Source: Romanomermis culicivorax
Taxonomy: Eukaryota; Nematoda; Enoplea; Mermithida; Mermithidae
Length of the DNA: 64,000 nt
Assembly (NCBI GenBank): GCA_963922205.1
Contig: CAWUHX010000157.1
Location: 776,478 to 840,477, forward strand
Direction: 5' to 3'
Below are positions 29,913 through 41,200 of the stretch, one piece after another. The position numbers and the translations under genes were made by a program. The notes beneath the pieces are model-generated. The model worked only from the letters and a program-made list of their open reading frames with translations. It was not told where the DNA came from and did no database searches. The first letter of the stretch is position 1. Each line of letters opens with the position of its first letter.

Positions 29913-31942
29913 ACCCCAACTCTGTAAAATCTAGATGAATGAACAGAGTATTGGGCGCCCTGTTGCTGCTCATTTAGTGATCAGGAAGTCGCCATGCAAA
30001 TCAACGTGGGGTGACCAGGACCTGGTTTCACCACAAAACGCAGTATTAAAGTAAAATGTCACGAGTTACGAGTCCCATGTTAAGAGAGCTACGAATGGCT
30101 GTCTCACCAAAAATCAGAGTTTACGAGCAAAGAATTACGAGTCTAGGAGTGCTACGAGTGGCCGTTTCACCAAAAAATAAAGTTTATGCGTAGGGGCCCA
30201 CAAGTTATGAGTGCTACGAGCGACGGTTTTCCATAATTTACGACTGTTCAGTTTCACCAAATGAGTTACCCATCACTATGATAATAAAAGGACTCATAAA
30301 TTTGATGAGATCTTCATGGACCAAAAGTGGGTCCATAGGACTCGTAGCTTAGTGGTATTTGTGCATTTTTGTCATTTGTCTTTTTTGTCGACCCAAAGAA
30401 GAAACAATAATTTGGATACTTTTCCTAAATTACCGCATTTTAAGCAAAAAACAAGCATTTTTGACATTTTCCTGAAAAACCCCCAAAAAAATTTTTTTAT
30501 GAAAATCCAATATGTCCACGGGATTGCCCCTCCCTCCTCTGCCACCCCCTCTGATAAGAACCAAGAGCGCTCTCCACTAGCAAGCCGTGACCTCACAAAT
30601 TCACTTTGAAGGGTTCCAGTATATAATGTATTAAGGGGTGGAGGAAAGCCTTTGATTGGCTAGTTTCAGAAATGTGCCACCCATCTTAATTTTTTTCAAG
30701 ATGGGAGCTTGATTTTTTTTTCAAGATGTTACCTTATTTTTTCAAGATACCATCATGCCATCTTGATTTTTTTTCAAGATTATCTTGAAAAAAATGTGAT
30801 GCATTGCGAAAAATTGAGATGCACTTGAAAAAAAGTCGAACATCGGAAAACTCTCACATCTTGATTTCTTTGCGATGCATCTTGAAAAAAATGTTGTGCA
30901 TCATGTTTAAAGGTAACGATTTTTTTCAGGTGTTAACAGATTTTTTCAAGTAGTAACACATTTTTCAAGTATTAACAGGTTTTTTCAAGTGGTGCTTCTT
31001 TCATATCGTAGAAATAACTAACAAAAATGAATAATCTGCAAAGATCTAGAAATTTTTTGCAATTTTTTTGGATGTTTTTAATCAAATTAACTTTCACAAT
31101 AAATTTAGAAAATTTCTGTTAAATTAGTGAATTTTCAAAAATGTAATGAAAATGATTTTCCGTAGAGATTGAAAATTTTTTCGAAATTGTTATATGTTTC
31201 AACAAAATCTAACAAGTTTTTACAAGAATTGAGAAAATTTGTTAGAGATTTGATGACATTTCAGGATAAGTTAGAAATTAATAATTTTCAGAACAAACTA
31301 AAAAGCTCTTGGTATTTCTGTAAAATCATTCACACAATAGTTTGGCATGAAGATTACAGCCTGTTTCTGAAAAGCTGTCAGTAAAGTTACAGTAATTTCG
31401 TTCCACGAAAACTGTTGTTAGGCTCAAGATGCATATTCATATTGAGAGAGAATGAAAAGATAGTGATCAGAGAATATGCAAAATTAGTGTTTCATGCAAG
31501 TCTGTACTCGACTGTTTAAAAATAGTTTTGCCAAATCAGTTAGGTACCATCACTGTAGCCATACCCCCAGCTTTTGGGAAACTTGGCCACCTATTCATGA
31601 CAGTCAATCTAGCCTCGTGAAACATAATTTGAGCAGAATCAATGCAAAACTAAAAAAACCAAACGAATTCGAAAGAAATTCCAACGTCACGACAGAATAA
31701 TCAAATCAAACAAATAAAATGTTTCCCGATCCAATTATAACATCGGATCATAAAAAGATTACAAATTCCCATATTGCCAAAAAGCACCCGAAAAATGATC
31801 ATTTTACGAGTCCTACGAAAAATCCGGTGAAAGACTCTTACTATAGACCCGTAACTCAAAGCACATCACCCGTAGCACAACTTGCATCACTCGTAGCTTG
31901 CAGTCCGTCACCCCTAGGTTGTAGCTCATCACCCGTAGCAGT
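29913..31942. repeat. Short dispersed motifs, no gene
   Basis: 30060-30260 repeats TACGAGT with GTTTCACCAAAAA; 30690-30985 repeats TTTTTTCAAGATG and TTTTTTCAAGT words. The remainder is AT-rich with no supported gene. Confidence 0.55.
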
Positions 31943-32450
31943 GTTGTAGTGTATTTCCGCCAATTCATAGTATATTCCCGTTTTTGTCAATTTTCGAAAG
32001 AGCCGCGCAGGCTCAAAGTGGAGCGAGTGACGCGGACCATCGAGAGACGTCTTACTGTAGCGCATATCAGTAAGTGTGCATTTGGGCTCTCGCATTATTA
32101 TCATTATTATTAGTATTGTTATGTTACGCGTATTAAGTAACCTCCCTGTGCGCCCAGCATTTTGGTGTATTCTTCCTAGCACCAGGGAGTGATTATATTC
32201 TCGCCCATTTGAAATTTGTATGATTAAGTTTCTTTTGTGTCAGATAAAATCGGAGAAGACTTTCCATTTATTATTTATACTTAATTGGGAGACAGAGTAA
32301 GGAACTTAGTTTTCTTAGTCCGTGGGTTTAATAATTGTCGGGTTTAGGTACATTAATTAAGCAGTTAAGCGGGTAAGCATGGGCGCTGGAAATACGTGCA
32401 TTAAGGACGAACCCTGGAACCCCACTCCTGCCTCTCTCCTAAAACCCCGA
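31943..32450 (+). repeat. Dispersed repeat B (copy 2), LTR-like
   Basis: The direct-orientation counterpart of 25950-26440, about 6 kb away. It contains GCATTAAGGACGAACCCTGG near 32398. Confidence 0.6.
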
Positions 32451-32689
32451 CGACCACTGAAAATACAACAGTAGGAGTGAAGCCGATGAAACTCATTTCC
32501 TTGCATAAATGTTGTGGTGAAACCGGGAGCAGACAAATTTGCATAGCAATGGAGCACCAAAGAAAGAAGAAAAGATGATGATGAAATCATTATTTAGTTT
32601 CGAAGGGCTTTAGGCCCAGGTGTAGTCTCTTGCAGACGTCAAGTAGAGGACAGACCGGCTTGGGACTGTTCTACACCATTCCACGCGGT

Positions 32690-32795
32690 GGGTCTCTAGT
32701 AAGGAAAACTAACTCCCAGACTGATAGGGAGTGCACCCAACATTGTAATTCGTAACCTCGAACTAACTCATAAATCCATTCACAACTGAAACTGG
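32690..32795 (+). repeat. Dispersed repeat A (copy 2)
   Basis: The counterpart of 24470-24602, here downstream of repeat B copy 2 (31943-32450). The B-then-A order at this locus suggests one LTR-like unit of about 0.85-0.9 kb. Confidence 0.6.
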
Positions 32796-32859
32796 AACGC
32801 CCAAATCGATGCTAAAGATTTGAAAAATGATTCTGATTGATAAAGTCGAACTCGGAGAC

Positions 32860-34860
32860 AGGAATAATTTCAGCATATTTATTGAAGACGAGATGACCCC
32901 AAAAATCGTAAGTATGAACAGTGAAGATAAAAAAATTCAAATGGCCAAACTTTAGCCGATTCAAAACTAAACGACCTTATCACAAAACTAGTAAGACCAA
33001 AAATATATAAAAATAACAGGAAATGGAGAACTACCCACATTAAGTTACAGTAAGAAAATTTGGAAGTGGGAAAAGAAGATTGGTCCTCATGTTGTATGAG
33101 TGATAAGCTAATACAACACATAGTCATATGGAACCATGGGTCAGTCTTTTGAACCACTCCTTCAGTCCACAAGTGCCATATTGTGTGGGTTATGGGGTTA
33201 TTGTAACTTGTAACTTTGTGAACAGGCATGGCTCGGTTTAGACGTTTGCATAGATAAGATTAGGGCCATTATTTGCATAAGCTAATATTGAATATTTCTT
33301 CAAGTAAATTGTGTTTGAATAGATTTTCAGTATTTATCAAAAATGATGGTCAACACGAAAGAAGTGATAACAAAACAGGGACAAATAACGCATTAATTGC
33401 ATGCTTGTTAGGAAAGGAAAAAGCCTCAAAATAGTGGCCAAAAACCTGTAAAGAAAATAGAAACTAAAAGTTTGTACGTACCAAACGTATTTTACATTAT
33501 TCGGAAAAATGGGATATTTCACTTTTTTTGGCAAATACTATTTTCTAAATTATTTTCAAAAATTCCGTATAAATCTGAATTTTTGAGAAAAAATTCTAAT
33601 TTTTTTCTAATCGGAAAATCCTGAATTGTTGAAAAAATATATAAATTTGTGAGCTGATTTCTGAAAAAAATTTTTACATTTTTATAATAAAAAAGAATTT
33701 TTAACTTTTCAAATGAAAATTTTTAATTTTGGGGTTAATTATAAATTTTTGAATTGCAATTTTATATTTTCGACAAAAATATGAATTTTGGAACAGATTT
33801 TTGATCTGATAAATTTGATAGGTGCGAATATTAAAATTGTCCGAAAATTTAAATTTTTATCTAAAAATTCAGGATTTTACTTCAAGAATTAAATTTCTTT
33901 TTCGAGAAAAAATTTGTTATTTTCAATTCAGAAATTGATCCTTCTATAAAATTCGAAATTCAAGAATTCAGATTTTCACTGAAATCTGACGTTTTTCAAG
34001 AAAAAAATTTGTCCCCATTATCGCGAAAAAATCAAACTTCTGAGATGAGAAAAATTTTTATTGCTACAGTAAGCCGTTGATATTATTACCTACTGATTAC
34101 TTCGTAAAATATGCTAGCATTTTTGTGGAATGAGTGGTAAATCTACAATAAACTCCAAGATTCGCAGTTCAATTTTTGAAATTTATACTGGATAATATTA
34201 TTGAAATCGGAAAAATTTTCACAATTTTCTACAGTAAGAATTTGTAAGACGAGTTTTTGCCATTGTACCTACTGAACAATGCCATTAGGAATAGCTTACT
34301 GTATCTAGAAATAATTACAGTAACTCTGATGAAAAGACTGTGGTACATAACAATTATTTGTTTCTTTAGAATTTGCTCAACGCTGATCAAGTGAGTTATA
34401 CGGATTACAGTAGGATTCAGCTAAGGATACTGTGTGTCTTTCACCGTATCACCTACTGATCACATCGTAAAATATGCAAGTATCATTTTTGCCATAAGTG
34501 AGGAAATCTACAGTAAACTTAGGCGGACTAAAATCTTACTTCTCCAGTGTTTGACGTCAGCAATATGGACATTGTATATCAAGATTAGCAGTTCAATTTT
34601 TGCAATTTTCTACAGTAAGAATTTGTTCAAAAAATTAGCTTCTGCGCTCCATTGTACTTGCTGAACAATTCCGGTGCAGCTTACTGTAAGTAGAAAAGGT
34701 TAGGGTTTCATGAAAGGGCTGTAGGACAGGACTATTTTTTGTAACCTTTGTACCAGAGCAGATCTAGTGAATTATTATAGTAAATTCACTAACTAGCTGC
34801 TATACTACATATGAAACAAGTTGGAAAATCTACAGTAACCATAGCGTTATCCCCATGTTT
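32860..34860. other. AT-rich, no gene; TACAGTA-rich 3' end
   Basis: 33540-34050 is low-complexity GAATTTTTGAA-like DNA. From 34070, TACAGTA words and two TTTGACGTCAGCAATATGG words (34552 and 34860) appear. Confidence 0.5.
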
Positions 34861-34874
34861 GACGTCAGCAATAT

Positions 34875-35335
34875 GGTGTCATGTGTCACACGGCCGTACA
34901 TCACCCCTTTGTAACTATCCCAACACTGGCTCGGTAGTTCAATCGGAAGAACGCTGCACTATAGTCACAGAGACCTGGTTTTGAATCCCGGTCGAGCATT
35001 ATTTTTCGAACAGTGTTTGGCGATGGTTACGATAGCAACACGTTTACCCATTATGTGTCATGGCGAGGCTTGGATTGGTCCCACATTGGTGGGCTGCAGG
35101 ACCTGCATCTTCAATGGACGAGGTCGTCCTTCTTTCAAGGGGGGAATGTCACGTATCGCACGGCCATACATGACCCCTTTGTAACTATCGCAACACTGGC
35201 TCGGTAGTTCAATCGGAAGAACGCTGCACTATAGTCACAGAGACCCGGGTTCGAATACCAGTCGAGCATTATTTTTCGAACAGTGTTTGGCGATGGTTAC
35301 GATGGCAACACGTTTACCCATTAGGTGTCAATGGC
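34875..35335 (+). repeat. tRNA-like repeat block (family 3), second locus
   Basis: Two units similar to 1590-2045, with tRNA-like segments at 34929-34998 and 35199-35268. D stem GTTC/GAAC and T stem are intact, but the anticodon stem does not pair properly, so these are tRNA-derived repeats rather than tRNA genes. Confidence 0.85.
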
Positions 35336-35951
35336 AACCCGCAGTTCGGTTTTTAAAATCCTTGCCAATTGCTGACGTCAAAAAAATTGTGCAGTGCTTT
35401 TCGAGGAAAAATACAGTAAGAAACTATGTAAGGAAAAAAATTTCAGATTCACCCAAACTCGACGTCGGCAAGGTTCCGGGCACACATTTACAATCTTGCC
35501 TTTTATTATTCTAGCAAAATCTAAACGTTTTAGTATACACAAACACATACAAAATGATATAACAAAACGAAAAAAAGAAGAAATGAAAGACGCCCGTAAA
35601 ACGCGAAATTACAGTGTGTATGATCGTGTATGAGACGCAGGAGGCAAAATAATCGATAAATCATCACAACTTACTGTAAACGCGAACGAAATATACAAAA
35701 AAAATAGCTTAATCTAAATTTATAACACAAAAATTACGGGTTCGAGAGTGAAAAAAAAACAGTTATAGTAGACTAGTAAAGTATTCGCTAATAAACTAAT
35801 ATAATAATTATCTAATTTATACAGAAAAAAAAGTTTCAGCGTGTCGTCTCTTTGTATTATTCGCGTTTTTTCTTCAATTATTCGCGGTTTTGAGCATCAA
35901 ATTGAGCAAAAAAAATTTACATATACACAAATAAGGGGGCGAATCGCCCAT

Positions 35952-36186
35952 TTATATGTCACGATCCGATGCTAAACTACTTCTACTACCTGTACTTTTT
36001 CGATGGATAAAAACCAAATTGGCTGGAAAAAGGCAAGCGAATTTTATATACGCGTAAAAATGATCCCCGATCAAAAACAGCAAAAAAACACATTTTGTGG
36101 CGCCCGATTTTCCAAAAAACTTGAGCAAAACCAAAAAAAAGGCACGCGTTGCCGGAAATATTCCATTTTTTGCCCGTAAATGTCAT
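35952..36186 (-). other. Possible exon fragment (membrane-like peptide)
   Basis: A minus-strand frame reads KSGATKCVFLLFLIGDHFYA then YIKFACLFPANLVFIHRKST and SSLASDRDI before a stop. The hydrophobic core and balanced codon use look better than the surroundings, but there is no clear acceptor and no family match. It lies 1.6 kb beyond the end of the PPP1R3 gene. Confidence 0.2.
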
Positions 36187-36239
36187 CAGTTAGGAGTTAA
36201 TAATTATTTAGAAACGCTAACTTCGGGGCGATGCTGGAG

Positions 36240-36930
36240 CGGGACGAAGGATATTCCATGGAGCGACCTTGACCGGGACTTAGACTTCTCTAGGATATTC
36301 TATGGAGCGAGCTTAACGTGGAAATAACCTTTGCATGGAGCGACCTTGACTGGGACCTGGACTTTTCCAAGATATTCCATGGAACGACCCTGACAGGGAC
36401 TTGGACTTTTCAAGAATACTTTATGGAGTGACCTTGACCGGGATTTAAGCGATTCTAGAATATTCCAAGTAGCGACCTCGACTGGAATTTAGGTTTTTAT
36501 AGTATATTCCACGGAGTGACCCTCATCGGGACCTATAATACCCTAGGATATTCCATGGAGCGATTCTGACCGAGACTTGGGCTTTTCTAGGATATTCCAT
36601 GAAATGACCCTGACAGGGACTTGGGCTTTTCAAAAATACTTCATGGAGTGACCTTGACCGGGATTTGAGCGATTCTAGGATATTCCAAGTAGCGACCTCG
36701 ACTGGAATTTGGGTTTTTATAGTATATTCCACGGAGCGACCCTCATCGGGACATGAAATTTCATAGGATATTCCATAGAGCAATTTTGACCGTTACTTGA
36801 GCTTTTGTAGGATATTCCATGGAGCGACCCTAACCGGGACTTGGGCTTTTCTAGGATATCCAATGGAGCGACCTTGACCGGAGCTTGATCTTTTCTTGGA
36901 TATTCCATGGAGAGACCTTGACCGAGACTT
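36240..36930. repeat. 45-bp minisatellite
   Basis: About 15 units of 44-46 bp are built on GGATATTCCATGGAGCGACC and TTGACCGGGACTTGG. A multi-unit block at about 36413-36520 is repeated at about 36649-36760, giving a higher-order period near 236 bp. The minus strand stays open because the unit is about 15 codons. Confidence 0.88.
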
Positions 36931-37199
36931 GGAAAAACTGAACATCGCAGTAGTGTGCCAACTTGCTCCACATCCCACGGCAATTGCAGAGACTTCATCA
37001 AAAAAAATCCTTGTTGGTAGGAATGCCTTGGATCCCATCCCATGATGTCATAAGGGCATCCGATCAAAAATGTTTCAGGTCCTCGACGATTCGTCAGTTT
37101 TTTATCTCCATGGAAAACCATGAAAATTTTCCATGTACATGAGCTTCATGAGACATTCATGTGACAAAAAAATCAATGACTCTCATTGATCGAAAATTG

Positions 37200-37690
37200 A
37201 CCTAAGGAATGATTTTTATTGTCACTCGACCAAAACTGGCCAGAAATCAATGAAACTTACAGTTTTGAATAGAGCTCAAAAAGGTCTATCCAATGGTATC
37301 CAAATCACAAGGTTCAAAATACTGTAATGACGCCCAACTCCATGTGGCAAGGGAATGGATGGCTTCACTGAAATCAAGAATCAAACTAAGAAATAATTTT
37401 CTCTGTAGCTCAATCAAAATTGGGTGTAAATCAATAAAATTGACAATTTTGGATAGAGATCAAAAAGATCTATCCAATGGTACCCCAATCACAAGGTTCC
37501 AGGATACTATAATTACGTCCAACTCCATGTAACAAGAAAATGGATGGCTAAACTGAAATCAAGAATTAAACTAAGAAATGATTATTCTTGTAGCTCAATC
37601 AAAATTTGGTATAAATCAATAAAACTTACAGTTCTAGATAGAGCTCAAAAAGATCTATTTAAAGGTACCCAAATCACATGTTTCCAAGAT
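37200..37690 (+). repeat. Three tandem units of about 167 bp
   Basis: Units share ATCAAGAATCAAACTAAGAA, GTAGCTCAATCAAAATTGGG and GAGCTCAAAAAGATCTATCC. The array ends about 95 bases from the PPP1R3 stop codon. Confidence 0.8.
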
Positions 37691-37784
37691 ACCCCAACCA
37701 AGCACCCGCCAAAATTAGCGTTTCCTCGACCACTATATCCTGGAAATCTTTTTCCCAGTATTTTTTTACGTCACGTGACTTCGT

Positions 37785-38230
37785 CTACCAGTAAGGGGCG
37801 TCCGAGGACAAATGGCTCCAACTGGCGAATTGAGTCCAATTGTTCATTTGTAGGCAAAAGGCGTCGTTTTGCCGCTGCTGCTCCAAAATTGGGCAAAAAT
37901 TTGACGACGCTTGAAAAATGGGAAAATTTTTCGGTCGGGAACGGGCGCCGCCGGCTCGCAACGTCGCCGCCGCCGTCGTCCTGGGCGTCGTCGGTGACGT
38001 CACTAATCGGCTCAAACCATTCAGGAGGGGCGAATCATCGACGGCACCCGATGTCGCCGTCGGAGCCGCTGGCGGCGCGACGGGCGGTTGGAAGGACGTT
38101 GCGGCGGCTGCAGTTGTCGCCGCCGCTGCGTTTTCCACTCGAAAATTGGCGCCGTCGTTGCTGTCCCAATAGTCGACGCCGTTCGACGAATATTTGACGC
38201 AAAATTGAACGCAAGAGCATTGGGGGTTGT
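37785..38230 (-). CDS. PPP1R3: PPP1R3 exon 4 (end of CBM21 and C-terminus)
   Basis: The acceptor is acttttgcag at 38240-38231. The first two bases complete an Asp codon. The exon encodes CSCVQFCVKYSSNGVDYWDS and GANFRV, the C-terminal strands of CBM21, followed by a GC-rich Ala/Thr/Pro segment and a tail ending DAPYW, then TAG. The GC content is well above the surrounding DNA because of GCC/GTC triplet runs. Confidence 0.85.
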
Positions 38231-41200
38231 CTGCAAAAGTTATTGCTACAGTAAACCATTGTACAGTAATCTTGAGCATCAACGATCTTCCCGCACTTAT
38301 CTATCCGATTATGATTTTAACGATCAGATGCTCCATTCGAAATGGGAGCAAAGATGACGTCGGCAAGATGGAATGTTTTACAGTAGCAAGTTTCACTACA
38401 GTAACTGCTTTCAAAACTACAGTAATTACGTTATGGAAAGCTGTACTTTTCTAGATAAATTTTTGGACGTACAGTAACGCAAAATACAGTAATCTGACTG
38501 AATTCAAAACAAAATTTCCAGACTGACAAGTTTCTGGAACATTCTGACATGACATCCAATCACTTTGCTGGGCTACAGTATCCTACAGTTTCCGAAAAAT
38601 AGATGCAAGTTTGACGTCAGCAAGATTGCCTTGCTGTATCCTACACTGATAGTATCTTCACTACACTCATACTCAAACCTGAGCTGCAGTCAGATAAAAT
38701 GCTAGAACGTTGGCGATAATAATTTCCAATACAGCACACCAAAGAGCTACAGTAACCCAGCCTAGCTGACGTCGTTCCTAATGGACCAGTTTCTAGGACA
38801 TTCTGACATTCAATTATTTCAGATGTACAAGACTAGGCTAAACCAAGTTTTTATAGAAATGAATGCAGAAATTTGACGTCAGCAAGATCATCAAATGCTT
38901 ACTGTAGCATAAGTACAGTAATGCATCAATCTAACCTACAGTATATCAAATTTAGAGTATAGGATTCGTTTTTTAAATCGATCTCAAAATCGAACATATT
39001 GCATATATCGGGAATAATTTTTAGCACAGAAAGCTAGGAAAGTACAGTAATCCGGCTATACTAACGCCTGTCCTGATTGAAAAGTTCTTGAAAAACTTTT
39101 TAGATGCGCAAGGTGTACAGTGAACCAAACTTTCATAGAACAGGATGGAAAATTTTGACGTCAGCAGGATCATGCAACTCTTACTGTAGGGTAACGACAG
39201 TAAGGCTTATCAACATTTTTAAATCCACCTCAAAATCCAACGCGTCTTACATATCCTTAGTAATTTTACAGTAAACTGATAAAGTACAGTAATCCGGCTA
39301 GGCTGACCTTACTTCCTGATTGACAAATTTCTAGGACGTCCTAGCATGCAGTCAATTTTGATGTACCAGAGTACAGTATCGAAAGATTTCATAGAAACAA
39401 GTTGAAAAATTTAACGTCAGCAAGATCATGAAATGCTTACTATAGCTTGATTACAGTAACGCATTTATCTAAACTACAGTAACCAGCATCATTTTAGAAT
39501 GTTTTTTGTATCAAATTTAGACTGTAAAGTTATGGGATAATTTTCGGCAGGGTAAACTAGAAAAGTACAGTAATCGAAAAGTACAGTGATGACTACTTTC
39601 TGATTGACAAGTTTCTAGGACATCCTAACATCCGACGAATTTTGATTCACCAGGATATAGTATACCAAGTTTCCATGGAAATGAGTAAGAAGAGTTGACC
39701 TCAGCAAGATCATGAAACTCTTACTGTAGCATAATTACAGTAACGCGTCGATCAAAAAGGAAGTACAACAGAAGAAATACAGTAATCCGGCTAGATTGAC
39801 GTTGTTCCTGACTGATAAGTTTCGGGAATCTCCTGACGTGCAGTATTTTTTGACGTTCAAAGGCACAGTATCGCACGTTTGAATCATGCAAATCTTACTG
39901 TAGCATAACTACAGTAACTCATTCATCTAAACTACAGTAACTCGTATAACCTATCATTTACCGTCATTTTTCAAATCGATTTCGAAATCGAACGTGTCGT
40001 AAATATCCGGGCAACGTACCGCAGGCGCCGACGTGTTATTCTGTTGAACTTTCCTGTACGGTTTATATTTGCATTGGTGATCGACGAACGTCGACCATTG
40101 ATCGGTCGATAAACGTAAAACGACCGATTTTTCGAACGACAAATTTTTCACCTTTATCGTCCCGGTCATTTTGGCCGCAGACAATGACGACGACGAATCC
40201 GAATTGATGTCGCCGTTGTTGTTATTAGTTGTCGTCTCGTCATTTTTGATCAACACGTTTTCTAAAGCCACTTTGTTTTGATCCAATTTTTGTCTGGAAA
40301 ATGGAAGAAAAAATTTGGGAGGAGTTTGTCTAGACCATGGAGTCGGGGAAGTGAGATTGGGCAGGTATTCGCTGAGAAACGCGAACATCATCCCTTGAGA
40401 AAAAGTATGCTAATGGCGTCATTAAAGTGAGGCATGAGATTTTGGACCAAGTCCTTGCAGTCAGTAAGAAAAGTGGACCTGTAAGTAGTCATACAGGCTC
40501 GTACAGGGCTACACAAAACATACTCCTGTGCAAAACATATACATCAAAGTTTACCGTCTTAAGTGTGTGGGGTGATGCAATGGGTGGAGAAAGTATAGTC
40601 GATGATCCGAATTCGTATAATACAGAGGGCGATGCAAGGGGTCTAGGAGGTATAGTCGATGATGTAATATGATCCAAATTTCATTAAGCATGCAATGCAA
40701 TATGGGGGGGGGGTGTAGAAAGTACGCATGAACCTTCAATCCGTAGAATGCTACTTCCATTAGAAAGTACACCAAAGCTTTAAAGAGTAAAATTCGACCC
40801 CAATGTTCCTCGACCGTCTCAGACATTAGAGAGTTACTTGATGACGAGGGCAAAACCCTTTGGTCGAGGGTTCGAGCCCCTCACCATGCATTTTTCTTCT
40901 GACGTGATGGGCATAAGACACCCAGAACTACCCTAACTATTACTGAAGACCAAAGCAATGGAAACAGGCTGCCTCAATACTGGTGGCCCCTAACAGGATC
41001 GAACTGTTGACTTTGGCGTTATCACTACCGATGGACCTCGTCAATCTCTGATTAACCATACATTTTTTGGTGCGCTGATGTTCACTTTTCATAATTTAAA
41101 TTGTAAGCCTTTTTGCTGGAACGTATTTTTTGCTAGTTGTTTACCAAATGAACGAGGAAACCTGAAAATTTTAATGTTATATTTACTGCTTGGGGCGTGG

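Noticed and set aside
37918-38357. Plus-strand Ala/Val/Gly-rich frames around 38 kb
   Set aside because: They are antisense shadows of GC-rich PPP1R3 exon 4, which has correct splice phase and domain content.
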